Origin: RFXV01 sp038150465
Lineage (GTDB): Bacteria > Bacteroidota > Bacteroidia > Flavobacteriales > Schleiferiaceae
Assembly (NCBI GenBank): GCA_038150465.1
Contig: JAYOTP010000030.1
Coordinates: forward strand, 1 to 25,154
Length of the DNA: 25,154 bases
Direction: 5' to 3'
Position numbers and translations under genes: made by a program. This document shows, in pieces, positions 15,164 to 23,218 of this stretch (positions within the stretch are counted from its first letter, which is position 1; every line of letters starts with the position of its first letter). The notes below the pieces were generated by a model, which was given only the letters and a program-made list of their open reading frames with translations, did no database searches and was not told the DNA's origin.

Positions 15164-16050
15164 GCCTGCAGATCGCCCTTTATGCGCGGGATGTGAAAAG
15201 ATCGTCTGTCCCCTTCCTCGAGGAACTGATGCTTCAGATCCGCAACTCAGGCGCAGGGATCGTGCTCTTTGAAGCGCTGGCGGAAACCGTGGCCGCCTTG
15301 GATGGAAATACTGAAGAGATCAGTGTCTTTTCCGATCATGTACAGCTGAACCGCTATGCGCCGGATTTTTTGATCACTCTGGGAGGAGACGGAACCATCC
15401 TCGAAGCAGCGACCATTGTTCGCGATGCACGGATCCCCATCCTCGGCATCAACCTGGGCCGGCTTGGATTTCTGGCAGATGTGGCCAAGACAGAGATCAG
15501 CAGGGCCGTACAGGCTTTACTGGAAGAGGACTACGACATAGTGGAACGGAGCCTGATCGAGTTGGAGTCGGACCCGTCCGTACTTGAGATCGACTTTCCC
15601 TATGCCCTGAATGAGGTGACCACGGGGCGAAAGGATTCCACATCCATGGTGAGTGTGGACACCTTCATCGACAGCACCTTCCTGACCACCTATTGGGCAG
15701 ACGGACTCATCGTTGCCACGCCGACTGGAAGCACGGGATACAGCCTGAGCTGCGGCGGTCCGATCATGATGCCTCAGTCGCGAAATTTCGTTCTTACCCC
15801 CATCGCACCGCACAACCTCAACGTTCGGCCTTTCGTGATCCCAGACAACCAGGAGATCGAACTCATCGTGGAAAGCCGCAAACGAAAGGTGCAGATATCG
15901 ATGGATTCCAGGATCTATCAGGCGCCCAGCGGCTGCTCGCTGAAACTTCGCAAAGCGGGCTTCAGCCTCGCCTCGGTGCAGCTCAAGGACCTCCCCTTTT
16001 CCAGCACCCTGAGAAGCAAGTTATTCTGGGGCGTGGATCGTCGCAACTGA
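15160..16050 (+). CDS. nadK: NAD kinase
   Basis: NadK phosphorylates NAD with ATP (or polyphosphate) to NADP in the cytoplasm. The 296-residue product has the GGDGT motif at 75-79, the following GINLGRLGFLAD segment, ALNEVTTGR near 150, and the diagnostic TPTGSTGYSLSCGGPI that closes over the nucleotide. The usual Ala of TPTGSTAY is Gly here. Length is normal. ATG 15160 overlaps the CBS-ACT stop (ATGA). A 55-bp gap with its own -7 box separates it from the DUF6089-like gene. Confidence 0.97.
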   Translation: MSLQIALYARDVKRSSVPFLEELMLQIRNSGAGIVLFEALAETVAALDGNTEEISVFSDHVQLNRYAPDFLITLGGDGTILEAATIVRDARIPILGINLGRLGFLADVAKTEISRAVQALLEEDYDIVERSLIELESDPSVLEIDFPYALNEVTTGRKDSTSMVSVDTFIDSTFLTTYWADGLIVATPTGSTGYSLSCGGPIMMPQSRNFVLTPIAPHNLNVRPFVIPDNQEIELIVESRKRKVQISMDSRIYQAPSGCSLKLRKAGFSLASVQLKDLPFSSTLRSKLFWGVDRRN

Positions 16051-16085
16051 TTGATAATACGAAGGTTCAAGGCGCGTTATTTCTC

Positions 16086-16093
16086 TATATTTG
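16086..16093 (+). promoter_or_regulatory. Internal -7 box (TATATTTG) before the DUF6089-like gene
   Basis: TATATTTG fits TAnnTTTG exactly, 12 nt before ATG 16106. It suggests a separate promoter for the envelope part of the run. The TTG at 16091 lies within the box and is rejected as a start. Confidence 0.55.
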
Positions 16094-16105
16094 CGCTCCT
16101 TGAAA

Positions 16106-16936
16106 ATGAAGCTCTTCCCAAGATCCAAGCGGCTTTTTCCGCTTCTCCTGATTCTGTTCCCTCAGCTGCACTTTGCTCAAAACCACGAAATGGGCATTGG
16201 TGGAGGTGTGACGAATTTTCTCGGGGATGTCGGGCACTATGGGATCGCTCCCCCCAGATCCTACTTTGGGGAATTCCACTACCGCTATACCTACCATCAG
16301 TACTACGGCGTCCGGTTGACGGGCAGCTATGGTCGGGTCGAAGCACGTGATGCATGGAGCGGACTGGAGGAAAGGCAGCAGCGGAATCTCTCTTTTCGCT
16401 CCGACATCTGGGATGCCAAGGCCTTGTTCGAAGTGAATTTCTTTCGCTTCGACCCGAGAAGCTCAGACTACAACAACACCTTTTACATCTTTGGCGGGCT
16501 CGGTGTCTTTGGTTTCGATCCGCAAGCCCAGTACCAAGGCAGCTGGGTGGATCTCAGGCCACTGGGTACCGAAGGACAGGCTTCTGTGAATGAGCAGGGG
16601 CTCTATGCCAAGGTGGACCTGGTCTACCCTTTCGGTTTTGGATACAAACATGCATTCAACGAACACTGGCAATTCCACCTGGAGTTCATGGCCCATTCGA
16701 CGGCCACCGATTATTTGGACGATGTGAGCGGACTATATGTCAATGCGCAGGAACTGGGCGAACTCCGCGGCCAGATGGCAGCTGATCTGTCCGACAGGAG
16801 CCTCGTACCGCTGGATCGCTCCGGCTACGATCGGGGAAACAGTCAGACCCGGGACTGGTATTTTTTCACCGGTATCGGATTGGTTTGGAGATTCACCACG
16901 AATAGGGAAGTTTGTGCCGAATTTTGGGGACGATAA
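16106..16936 (+). CDS. DUF6089-like outer-membrane/periplasmic beta-barrel protein
   Basis: The 276-residue product has a signal peptide (cut predicted at Ala24/Gln25). An EMGIGGGVTNFLGDVG opening follows, matching my memory of the DUF6089 family that sits next to uppS and bamA in many Bacteroidota. The remainder alternates aromatic beta strands (YFGEFHYRYTY, FYIFGGLGVFGFDP, WYFFTGIGLVWRF) and ends in a short Cys-containing tail rather than a terminal Phe. This predicts a small outer-membrane barrel. The function is not established. The uppS start is 1 nt after its stop, so it is part of the envelope run and a role in outer-membrane assembly is a fair guess. Confidence 0.82.
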   Translation: MKLFPRSKRLFPLLLILFPQLHFAQNHEMGIGGGVTNFLGDVGHYGIAPPRSYFGEFHYRYTYHQYYGVRLTGSYGRVEARDAWSGLEERQQRNLSFRSDIWDAKALFEVNFFRFDPRSSDYNNTFYIFGGLGVFGFDPQAQYQGSWVDLRPLGTEGQASVNEQGLYAKVDLVYPFGFGYKHAFNEHWQFHLEFMAHSTATDYLDDVSGLYVNAQELGELRGQMAADLSDRSLVPLDRSGYDRGNSQTRDWYFFTGIGLVWRFTTNREVCAEFWGR

Positions 16937-16937
16937 A

Positions 16938-17687
16938 ATGAGTTCATCCATTCAACTTGACAAGAAGCGCATACCCAGGCACATTGCTGTGATCATGGAT
17001 GGCAACGGCCGTTGGGCCAAGAAGAAGGGCATCTTTCGCTCCATCGGTCATGAGAATGGAGTAGATGCACTCAGACGCACCTCCAGGGCCTGCTCGCGAC
17101 TGGGCGTGGAATATCTGACGGTATATGCCTTCTCCACAGAGAATTGGAACCGTCCCAAACTGGAGATCGATGCATTGATGAGCATCCTGGTCAGTGCGCT
17201 GCGCAGTGAACTGGACATCCTTTTGGAGAACAAGATCCGCCTGAGCGCCATCGGCAACATTGAGAGCCTGCCCAAAAAATGCCAGAAAGAACTTCGCGAG
17301 GTGCACGAAAAGACCAGCGAAGATTTTGAAATGACCCTGACGCTGGCTCTGAGCTACAGCTCCAAAGACGAATTGGTCCTGGCCACCCGGAGGATCGCTG
17401 AACAGGTGAAACAAGGGAGTATCGATCCGGAGGAGATCGATGAAAAGCTGATCCAGGAGCACCTCTTCACCTCTGAAATGCCCGATCCCGATCTCTTGAT
17501 CCGCACGAGCGGAGAACATCGGATCAGCAATTATCTGCTCTGGCAGATCGCCTATGCCGAACTGTATTTTTGCCCCAAATTGTGGCCGGATTTCAATGAA
17601 GAGGACCTCGAGCTGGCCATTGAAGAATATCAGCGTAGGGAGCGGCGTTTTGGAAAGATCAGTGAACAGATCAAGGCAAAGAAGTAA
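16938..17687 (+). CDS. uppS: Undecaprenyl diphosphate synthase (cis-prenyltransferase)
   Basis: UppS adds eight isopentenyl units in cis to farnesyl diphosphate, giving the C55 carrier precursor for peptidoglycan and polysaccharide synthesis. The 249-residue product has the hallmark HIAVIMDGNGRWAKKK with catalytic Asp21, then YAFSTENWNRP, and the C-terminal PDPDLLIRTSGEHRISNYLLWQ and ELYFCPKLWPDF motifs. ATG 16938 comes 1 nt after the previous stop; a longer in-frame reading from 16737 overlaps the upstream gene and is rejected. The bamA GTG follows after a single base. Confidence 0.97.
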   Translation: MSSSIQLDKKRIPRHIAVIMDGNGRWAKKKGIFRSIGHENGVDALRRTSRACSRLGVEYLTVYAFSTENWNRPKLEIDALMSILVSALRSELDILLENKIRLSAIGNIESLPKKCQKELREVHEKTSEDFEMTLTLALSYSSKDELVLATRRIAEQVKQGSIDPEEIDEKLIQEHLFTSEMPDPDLLIRTSGEHRISNYLLWQIAYAELYFCPKLWPDFNEEDLELAIEEYQRRERRFGKISEQIKAKK

Positions 17688-17688
17688 G

Positions 17689-20148
17689 GTGAGCAAGAAC
17701 GTACTGATCTTCAGTCTGATCGCCCTTTTGTGGACGCCCTTTGTGCGGGCTCAGTCCATTGACATCATACCCGGCATCGAGTACGAGATCGGAGGCATCG
17801 AGGTTCAAGGGAGCGGCAATCTCGACAACTCGGTCATTGTCCTGCTCAGCGGCCTCCAGGTGGGTGAAAAGGTCACCTTTCCCGGTGAGAAGATCCAAAG
17901 TGCGGTCCGCAAACTGTGGCGACAAAAGCTCTTCAACGATGTTTCTCTGGCAGTCACACGTAAGATCGGCAACACCGTCTTTCTTGAGATCCGCCTGCAG
18001 GAATTGCCCAAGCTCTCCAAGTATGGAATATTCGGGATCAAAAAATCCAAGAGGGACAACATCCGGGAAGAGATCAACCTGTCCCGCGGGCTGATCGTCA
18101 CTGAGAACCTGAAGACCAATACGATCAACAAGATCAAGCGGTACTACCGCGACAAGGGCTACCTCAACGCCACGGCCAATATCGAGTCCGTGGTGGACAC
18201 GTCGGTCAACAATGCCGTGCTGCTGAATATTTTCATCGAACCAGGCGAACGGGTCAAGATCCGGGACATCAATTTCCATGGCAATGTGGAGCTCTCCGAC
18301 AAGAAGCTTCGAAAGGCGATGGAGGAAACCAAACGCAAGCGCATCTGGTCGCTCTTCCGCAGCAGCAAGCTGATCAAGGAAGAATACAAGAACGACCGCC
18401 AGCTGATCATCGATGCCTACAACGAGAATGGCTTTCGGGATGCCCGCATCCTCAGGGACAGCATTTATCAGGTATCGGACGACCGGGTGGTGATCGACAT
18501 CCATGTGGAGGAAGGACACAAGTTCTACTTCGGCTCCATCGACTGGCTCGGAAACACGAAATACCCCAGCGAAGTGCTCGAAAACGTACTTCGGATCCGG
18601 AGGGGAGATGTCTATGACGGACAGCTGCTGCAGGAACGGCTCTTCTTTGACCCGAACGGAAACGATGTCAGTTCGCTCTATCTGGACAACGGCTACCTAT
18701 TCTTTCAGCTGAATCCTGTGGAAGTGCGGGTGGAGAACGACTCGATCGATTACGAAATGCGCATCAGTGAGGGGCGTCAGGCCACCATCAATGCGGTATC
18801 GGTGTCGGGCAATGACCGCACCAATGACCATGTCGTCATGCGGGAACTGCGCACCCGTCCGGGAGCCCTCTTCAGAAGATCTGATGTGCAGCGGACCTAC
18901 AGGGAACTGGCTCAGCTGGGTTTCTTCGATCCACAGGCGCTGGATGTGAGCACACTGCCCAATCCACAGAACGGAACTGTGGACATCGAATACAAGGTGG
19001 TGGAAAAATCCACCAGCCAGCTGGAGCTTCAGGGCGGCTGGGGCGGCGGCCGCGTGGTCGGCACCATTGGTTTGAACTTCAACAACTTCTCTGCGCGCAA
19101 CATTTGGAACAAAAAGGCGTGGCGGCCGCTTCCGTCCGGAGACGGGCAGACGATCAGTCTGCGGGCCCAGACCAACGGCAGCTTCTTCCAGTCGTACAGC
19201 GTCTCATTCACCGAGCCCTGGCTGGGCGGAAAGAAGGCCAATTCACTGACCCTCTCGGTCTTCCACAATGTGCAGACCAACGGCTTGCCCAAGGGCGATG
19301 CCAACCGTCAGGCCCTGCAGATCACATCGATCTCAGCGGGTCTTGGCCGTCGACTCAAATGGCCCGACGACTACTTCACCCTCTACACCGCTCTCGAATA
19401 CCAGATCTTCAACCTGCAGAAATACCAGACCGGATTCCTTGCATTCAATGACGGACGTGCGAATTCACTGAATCTGAAATTCGTTCTGGGCAGGAACAAT
19501 ACCGATGTCCCCATCTTCCCGACCAAGGGCTCGAATTTCTCCCTCACTCTGGAAGTCACTCCGCCATTCACCCTGATGAACGGGCAAGATCTGCGTGGGG
19601 CAGACGATTCAGAAAAGTACCGCTGGATCGAATACCACAAGTGGAAATTCTCCGGAAGCTGGTTCTCTCAGATCGCCAAGAATTTCGTCCTGCGCACGCA
19701 CATGGAGTTCGGCGTGCTGGGCTTCTTCAATCCCGACATCGGGCTGCCTCCCTTTGAGCGATTCTTCGTCGGTGGAGACGGGCTGCAGAATTTTGTGATC
19801 GACGGTAGAGAGATCATCGGATTGCGCGGATACCCGAACAATTCGCTCTCCGGGAGCAATGGAGATCCGCTCTACACCAAGTTCATCTTCGAATTCCGAT
19901 ACCTGATATCACCCAACCCACAGGCCCAGATCTTTGCCCTGGCCTTTGCCGAGGGAGGCAACTCCTACCGGCAGTTCGAAGAATTCAATCCCTTCCTGAT
20001 CAAACGATCCGCGGGCATTGGCATACGGATCTTCATGCCCATGTTCGGTCTTTTGGGCATAGATTTTGGACATGGATTCGACCCGATCCCCGGAGCAGCA
20101 ACTCCGAGCGGTTGGCAAACACACTTCATCATTGGCCAGCAATTCTAA
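17689..20148 (+). CDS. bamA: Outer-membrane protein assembly factor BamA
   Basis: BamA is the Omp85 insertase that folds beta-barrel proteins into the outer membrane. The 819-residue product begins with a signal peptide (cut at Ala21/Gln22). About 410 residues of tandem POTRA domains follow (motifs such as GGIEVQGSGNL, KIRDINFHGN, YFGSIDWLGN, INAVSVSGNDRT), and then a 16-strand barrel from about residue 435. The barrel includes the lid-loop region SFTEPWLGG and a VRGYP-like GLRGYPNNSLSG. It ends in a terminal Phe beta-signal (FIIGQQF). The GTG start is set by the uppS stop one base upstream and by the signal peptide. Lipoproteins of the BAM complex are not in this window. Confidence 0.96.
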   Translation: MSKNVLIFSLIALLWTPFVRAQSIDIIPGIEYEIGGIEVQGSGNLDNSVIVLLSGLQVGEKVTFPGEKIQSAVRKLWRQKLFNDVSLAVTRKIGNTVFLEIRLQELPKLSKYGIFGIKKSKRDNIREEINLSRGLIVTENLKTNTINKIKRYYRDKGYLNATANIESVVDTSVNNAVLLNIFIEPGERVKIRDINFHGNVELSDKKLRKAMEETKRKRIWSLFRSSKLIKEEYKNDRQLIIDAYNENGFRDARILRDSIYQVSDDRVVIDIHVEEGHKFYFGSIDWLGNTKYPSEVLENVLRIRRGDVYDGQLLQERLFFDPNGNDVSSLYLDNGYLFFQLNPVEVRVENDSIDYEMRISEGRQATINAVSVSGNDRTNDHVVMRELRTRPGALFRRSDVQRTYRELAQLGFFDPQALDVSTLPNPQNGTVDIEYKVVEKSTSQLELQGGWGGGRVVGTIGLNFNNFSARNIWNKKAWRPLPSGDGQTISLRAQTNGSFFQSYSVSFTEPWLGGKKANSLTLSVFHNVQTNGLPKGDANRQALQITSISAGLGRRLKWPDDYFTLYTALEYQIFNLQKYQTGFLAFNDGRANSLNLKFVLGRNNTDVPIFPTKGSNFSLTLEVTPPFTLMNGQDLRGADDSEKYRWIEYHKWKFSGSWFSQIAKNFVLRTHMEFGVLGFFNPDIGLPPFERFFVGGDGLQNFVIDGREIIGLRGYPNNSLSGSNGDPLYTKFIFEFRYLISPNPQAQIFALAFAEGGNSYRQFEEFNPFLIKRSAGIGIRIFMPMFGLLGIDFGHGFDPIPGAATPSGWQTHFIIGQQF

Positions 20149-20158
20149 ACGCGCAGAC

Positions 20159-20674
20159 ATGAACCGACTCAAGGCACTGTTCCTATCGCTGGCGATCGCA
20201 TTCTCGGCTGCTCTTTCGGCTCAGGCCCGCGTGGCCTATGTCGATACCCAGAAGATCCTCTCGCGCATTCCGGAATACGAACAGGCACAGAACCAGATCA
20301 ACAAACTTTCCGAGCAGTGGGCTGGGGAAGTGGAATCTCTGCGTTCAGAAGCCGATGCGCTGGAGAATGCCTACCAGGCCGAAAAAGTCCTTTTGACCCC
20401 CACTCTGCAGAAGGAGCGGGAAGACATGAACCAGGCGAAAAGAGATGAGGCACTCGCTCTGCAGCGGAAGTACTTCGGTCCGGAGGGATCGCTCTTCCAA
20501 AAGCGCAAGGAGCTCATCCAACCCATACAGGACCAGATCTACAATGCGGTCCAGGAGGTGGCCAAGAAGAGACGACTGGATATGGTCATGGACAAATCGG
20601 GAGCGATCACGCTGCTCTATGTGAGCAACTCGCTCGATATTAGCGACCTCGTTCTCGAAAAAATGGGATACTGA
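20159..20674 (+). CDS. Skp/OmpH-family periplasmic chaperone 1
   Basis: This 171-residue exported protein (signal cut at Ala21/Gln22) has the OmpH layout: a short beta strand RVAYVDTQKIL, a long predicted coiled coil from about residue 40 to 125, and a return strand LDMVMDKSGAITLLYVSNSLDIS. Skp-type chaperones hold unfolded outer-membrane proteins in the periplasm and hand them to BamA, and the gene directly follows bamA (10-nt gap). The charge is near neutral by hand count. ATG 20159 is chosen; the in-frame extension to 20066 overlaps bamA. Confidence 0.93.
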   Translation: MNRLKALFLSLAIAFSAALSAQARVAYVDTQKILSRIPEYEQAQNQINKLSEQWAGEVESLRSEADALENAYQAEKVLLTPTLQKEREDMNQAKRDEALALQRKYFGPEGSLFQKRKELIQPIQDQIYNAVQEVAKKRRLDMVMDKSGAITLLYVSNSLDISDLVLEKMGY

Positions 20675-20693
20675 AAACAAAAGCAAGCAAACA

Positions 20694-21200
20694 ATGAATA
20701 CACGCATCCTTTCACTGGTTCTCGCACTCGGACTGAGCATGGGAACCGCCGTCGCTCAGAAGATCGGACACATTGCCATGGACCAGCTGGTGCAACTCAT
20801 GCCTGAAACACAGGCGGCACAGACAGAGATCGAGGCCTACGCCCAAAAGCTGGAGACCGATTTTCAGGAGATGCAGCAGGAGTATATGAACCTGGTCACC
20901 GACTTTCAGGAAAAGGAGGCCCAGATGACCAAGCTAAGCCGCGACAACAAGATGCAGGAGATCCAGGGCATGCAGCAGCGGATCGAAGCCTACCAGCAGA
21001 ACGCTGCTATGGACCTTCAGCAAAAGCAGGAGGAACTGCTGACCCCCATTATCGAGAAAGCCAATAAGGCCATTCAGGAGGTTTGCGTGGAAGAAGGATT
21101 CGACTACGTGCTGGACAGCTCGGACAGCAAAGGCGTTGTCCTGGCCATCAACAACAGCAACGACATCACGCCGCAGGTCAAGCAGAAGCTTGGCATCTAG
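20694..21200 (+). CDS. Skp/OmpH-family periplasmic chaperone 2 (acidic)
   Basis: This is a second OmpH-type protein of 168 residues, with signal cut at Ala21/Gln22, opening strand KIGHIAMDQLVQL, a Gln/Met/Glu-rich coiled coil and a closing FDYVLDSSDSKGVVLAINNSNDIT. By hand count the mature chain has about 28 acidic and 13 basic residues, so it is clearly acidic, unlike the basic Skp of E. coli and the near-neutral neighbour. It lies 19 nt after the first chaperone gene and is surely co-transcribed. A division of labour between the two is inferred. Confidence 0.93.
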   Translation: MNTRILSLVLALGLSMGTAVAQKIGHIAMDQLVQLMPETQAAQTEIEAYAQKLETDFQEMQQEYMNLVTDFQEKEAQMTKLSRDNKMQEIQGMQQRIEAYQQNAAMDLQQKQEELLTPIIEKANKAIQEVCVEEGFDYVLDSSDSKGVVLAINNSNDITPQVKQKLGI

Positions 21201-21212
21201 ATCGAAGCCCGC

Positions 21213-22025
21213 GTGAATTCCGGCTCAGGGCCTATTGGCATTTTTGACTCCGGTATCGGTGGCCTGACCGTGGCGTCTTCCGTCCATGATCTCTTGCCCC
21301 GTGAAGCCCTGCTCTACTATGGAGATACGCTGCACATGCCCTACGGCGAGAAGAGCCAAAAGAGCATTGAGCAGTACAGTCTGCGCATTGCCGAACACCT
21401 TTTGGAGCAGGGCGCCAAGGCCCTGGTGATCGCTTGTAATTCCGCTTCTGCCACGGCCTCTGAGGCGGTGCGCAGACTTGCTGGAGATTCCGTTCCCGTG
21501 ATCGATGTCATCAACCCCGCTGTAGGTGCGCTGGCCGAAATGAAGCAGGACATACGGGTGGGGGTGATCGGCACAAAAGCCACCATACGCTCTGAAGTCT
21601 ATCCCGACCGCATCAGTGCTTTGCTTCCCGCTGCTCAGGTGCAGTGTCTGGAGACTCCACTCTTGGCACCGATCGTTGAAGAGGGACTGGCCGATGGCCC
21701 GATCAGCCGTGAGGTACTTCGTCATTATCTGGGTCATCCCACACTACAAGACATCGACTGCCTGATCCTCGCTTGCACACATTATCCCTTGCTGCAAAAT
21801 GAAGTAGAGGCCCATTACCAAGGCCGAGTGAATGTGCTCGACTCCGCCAGGCTGACCGCCCAGGCGGTCCAGGAGGCCCTGAAAAAAACAGGATCTGCCA
21901 GGCAGAGCGAAGAGCGTTCAGCCCACCGCTTTCTGATATCGGAACACACAGCTGCATTTGCCGAAAACGCGCAGCGATTCTTTGGCGGAGATATTCAGCT
22001 CGAAGAAGCCCGCCTTCGGGTCTAA
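21213..22025 (+). CDS. murI: Glutamate racemase
   Basis: MurI converts L-glutamate to D-glutamate for peptidoglycan stem peptides. The 270-residue enzyme has GIFDSGIGGLTV at the N-terminus with catalytic-site Asp, YYGDTLHMPYGEK, and the two catalytic cysteines: Cys75 in ACNSASA and Cys188 in ACTHYP. GTG 21213 is the only sensible start: it lies 12 nt after the previous stop and leads straight into the conserved first strand. It ends the envelope run, converging on the gamma-carbonic-anhydrase-like gene with a 4-nt overlap. Confidence 0.96.
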   Translation: MNSGSGPIGIFDSGIGGLTVASSVHDLLPREALLYYGDTLHMPYGEKSQKSIEQYSLRIAEHLLEQGAKALVIACNSASATASEAVRRLAGDSVPVIDVINPAVGALAEMKQDIRVGVIGTKATIRSEVYPDRISALLPAAQVQCLETPLLAPIVEEGLADGPISREVLRHYLGHPTLQDIDCLILACTHYPLLQNEVEAHYQGRVNVLDSARLTAQAVQEALKKTGSARQSEERSAHRFLISEHTAAFAENAQRFFGGDIQLEEARLRV

Positions 22026-22549
22026 CTCAGATTGTCCTTTTTGAACCAGCCCGCGTATTTCACATAGTTGTTCGCGATGCGTTGGATCTCACCTGCGATC
22101 TGCTCCTGATCCACCTCCTTTCGAAACTTAGCGGGTACGCCCGCATACAGGCTGCCGCTTTTCACATGGGTTCCCTCGAGAAGCACGGCACCGGCCGCTA
22201 TGATGCTGTTGGACTCCACCACACAGCCGTCCATGACGATCGCTCCCATGCCAATGAGCACATGGTCGTGAATGGTGCAGCCGTGGACCAGAGCCGAATG
22301 CCCAATGGATACATAATTTCCAATGTGGGTAGGCGCTTTTTGATAGGTGCAATGGATCACTGCATTGTCTTGAATGTTCACCTGCTCGCCTATGCGAATC
22401 CGGTGTACATCACCCCGCACCACGGCATTGAACCAGACGCTGCAGCGATCGCCCATCTGAACATCCCCCACGACCGTGGCGTTGGGGGCTAAGAAACAAT
22501 CGTTGCCCATCTCGGGCAGCTTGTCTTCGACCGGAAGGATGAGTGCCAT
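22022..22549 (-). CDS. Gamma-carbonic-anhydrase-like hexapeptide-repeat protein
   Basis: This 175-residue left-handed beta-helix trimer protein belongs to the YrdA/PaaY/gamma-CA-like group. It has repeated hexapeptide turns (VVGDV, CSVWFNAVVRGDV, VNIQDNAVIHC, VSIGHSALVHG, VLIGMGAIVMDG). The three likely zinc His residues are His66, His84 and His89. The RGDV element with its Arg and the QDN element are also present. A C-terminal helix pair (IQRIANNYVKYA) ends it. Many members bind zinc; carbonic anhydrase activity varies and cannot be judged here. ATG 22549 matches family length. The open frame continues upstream to 23287 only as the antisense of the Nfu gene, so that extension is rejected. 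Confidence 0.92.
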   Translation of the reverse strand: MALILPVEDKLPEMGNDCFLAPNATVVGDVQMGDRCSVWFNAVVRGDVHRIRIGEQVNIQDNAVIHCTYQKAPTHIGNYVSIGHSALVHGCTIHDHVLIGMGAIVMDGCVVESNSIIAAGAVLLEGTHVKSGSLYAGVPAKFRKEVDQEQIAGEIQRIANNYVKYAGWFKKDNLS

Positions 22550-22560
22550 AGCTGTGGTGT

Positions 22561-22568
22561 TACCTTTG
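22561..22568 (+). promoter_or_regulatory. -7 box (TACCTTTG) of the nfu-tatD-ansA run
   Basis: TACCTTTGC is a typical strong Bacteroidota -7 element (TAnnTTTG plus C), 20 nt before ATG 22589. Confidence 0.65.
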
Positions 22569-22588
22569 CCAAATATTCGATTTTTTCC

Positions 22589-23218
22589 ATGGAAACCACC
22601 AAAGTGCCCTATTCGATCTACGCCGAATCCACACCGAATCCATCGGTGATGAAGTTCGTTGCCAATAAACTGCTGATCGAAGGAAACGCACTCGAATTCC
22701 GCAATATAGAAGAGGCGCGTCCCTCCCCGCTTGCCTATCAACTCTTTCATTTCCCCTTTATCAGGGAGGTGTTCATTTCCGGAAATTTCGTTGCCCTGAC
22801 CAAATTCGATGTCATCGACTGGGAAGAAGTCACCGCCGAACTGCGCGAATTCATCAGAGACCATCTGACCGAGGGCAAGGCCGTGATCGATCCGCAGACA
22901 CCCGTGGAGACAGCAGCCGAGAACGAGGAAGTGGCAGCTGTCGGTTCCCCTTCGGTGGAACTGCCCGACCCGGAGTCTCTTGGCGAAGTGGAGCGCCGCA
23001 TCGTCGATCTCTTGGAAGAGTACGTCAGCCCCGCTGTGGCCTCTGATGGCGGACAGATCAGCTTTGTGGGCTACGAGGAAAAAACCGTAAAAGTCCTGCT
23101 TCAGGGCGCCTGCAATGGTTGTCCCTCCAGCACGGCCACACTTCAACAAGGCATCAAGAACCTTTTGCAAAAAATGCTTCCCACCCTTGTGGATGAAGTG
23201 GAGGCGGTCAACGGATGA
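22589..23218 (+). CDS. NifU/Nfu-type iron-sulfur cluster scaffold protein
   Basis: This cytoplasmic carrier is thought to assemble or deliver Fe-S clusters to apoproteins. The 209-residue product has an N-terminal Nfu domain (YAESTPNPSVMKFVANK from about residue 11), a flexible Glu/Val/Pro/Ala linker at about 108-135, and a C-terminal NifU domain. The latter has the cluster-binding CNGC (Cys175, Cys178) followed by PSSTATLQQGI. RlmN in this window is one possible Fe-S client class. It has its own -7 box, and its TGA overlaps the tatD ATG by 4 nt. Confidence 0.94.
   Translation: METTKVPYSIYAESTPNPSVMKFVANKLLIEGNALEFRNIEEARPSPLAYQLFHFPFIREVFISGNFVALTKFDVIDWEEVTAELREFIRDHLTEGKAVIDPQTPVETAAENEEVAAVGSPSVELPDPESLGEVERRIVDLLEEYVSPAVASDGGQISFVGYEEKTVKVLLQGACNGCPSSTATLQQGIKNLLQKMLPTLVDEVEAVNG

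Noticed and set aside
16737..16937. Upstream extension of uppS
   Set aside because: It overlaps the DUF6089-like gene in another frame; ATG 16938 matches the family start.
17554..17688. Upstream extension of bamA
   Set aside because: It overlaps uppS out of frame; GTG 17689 leads directly into the signal peptide.
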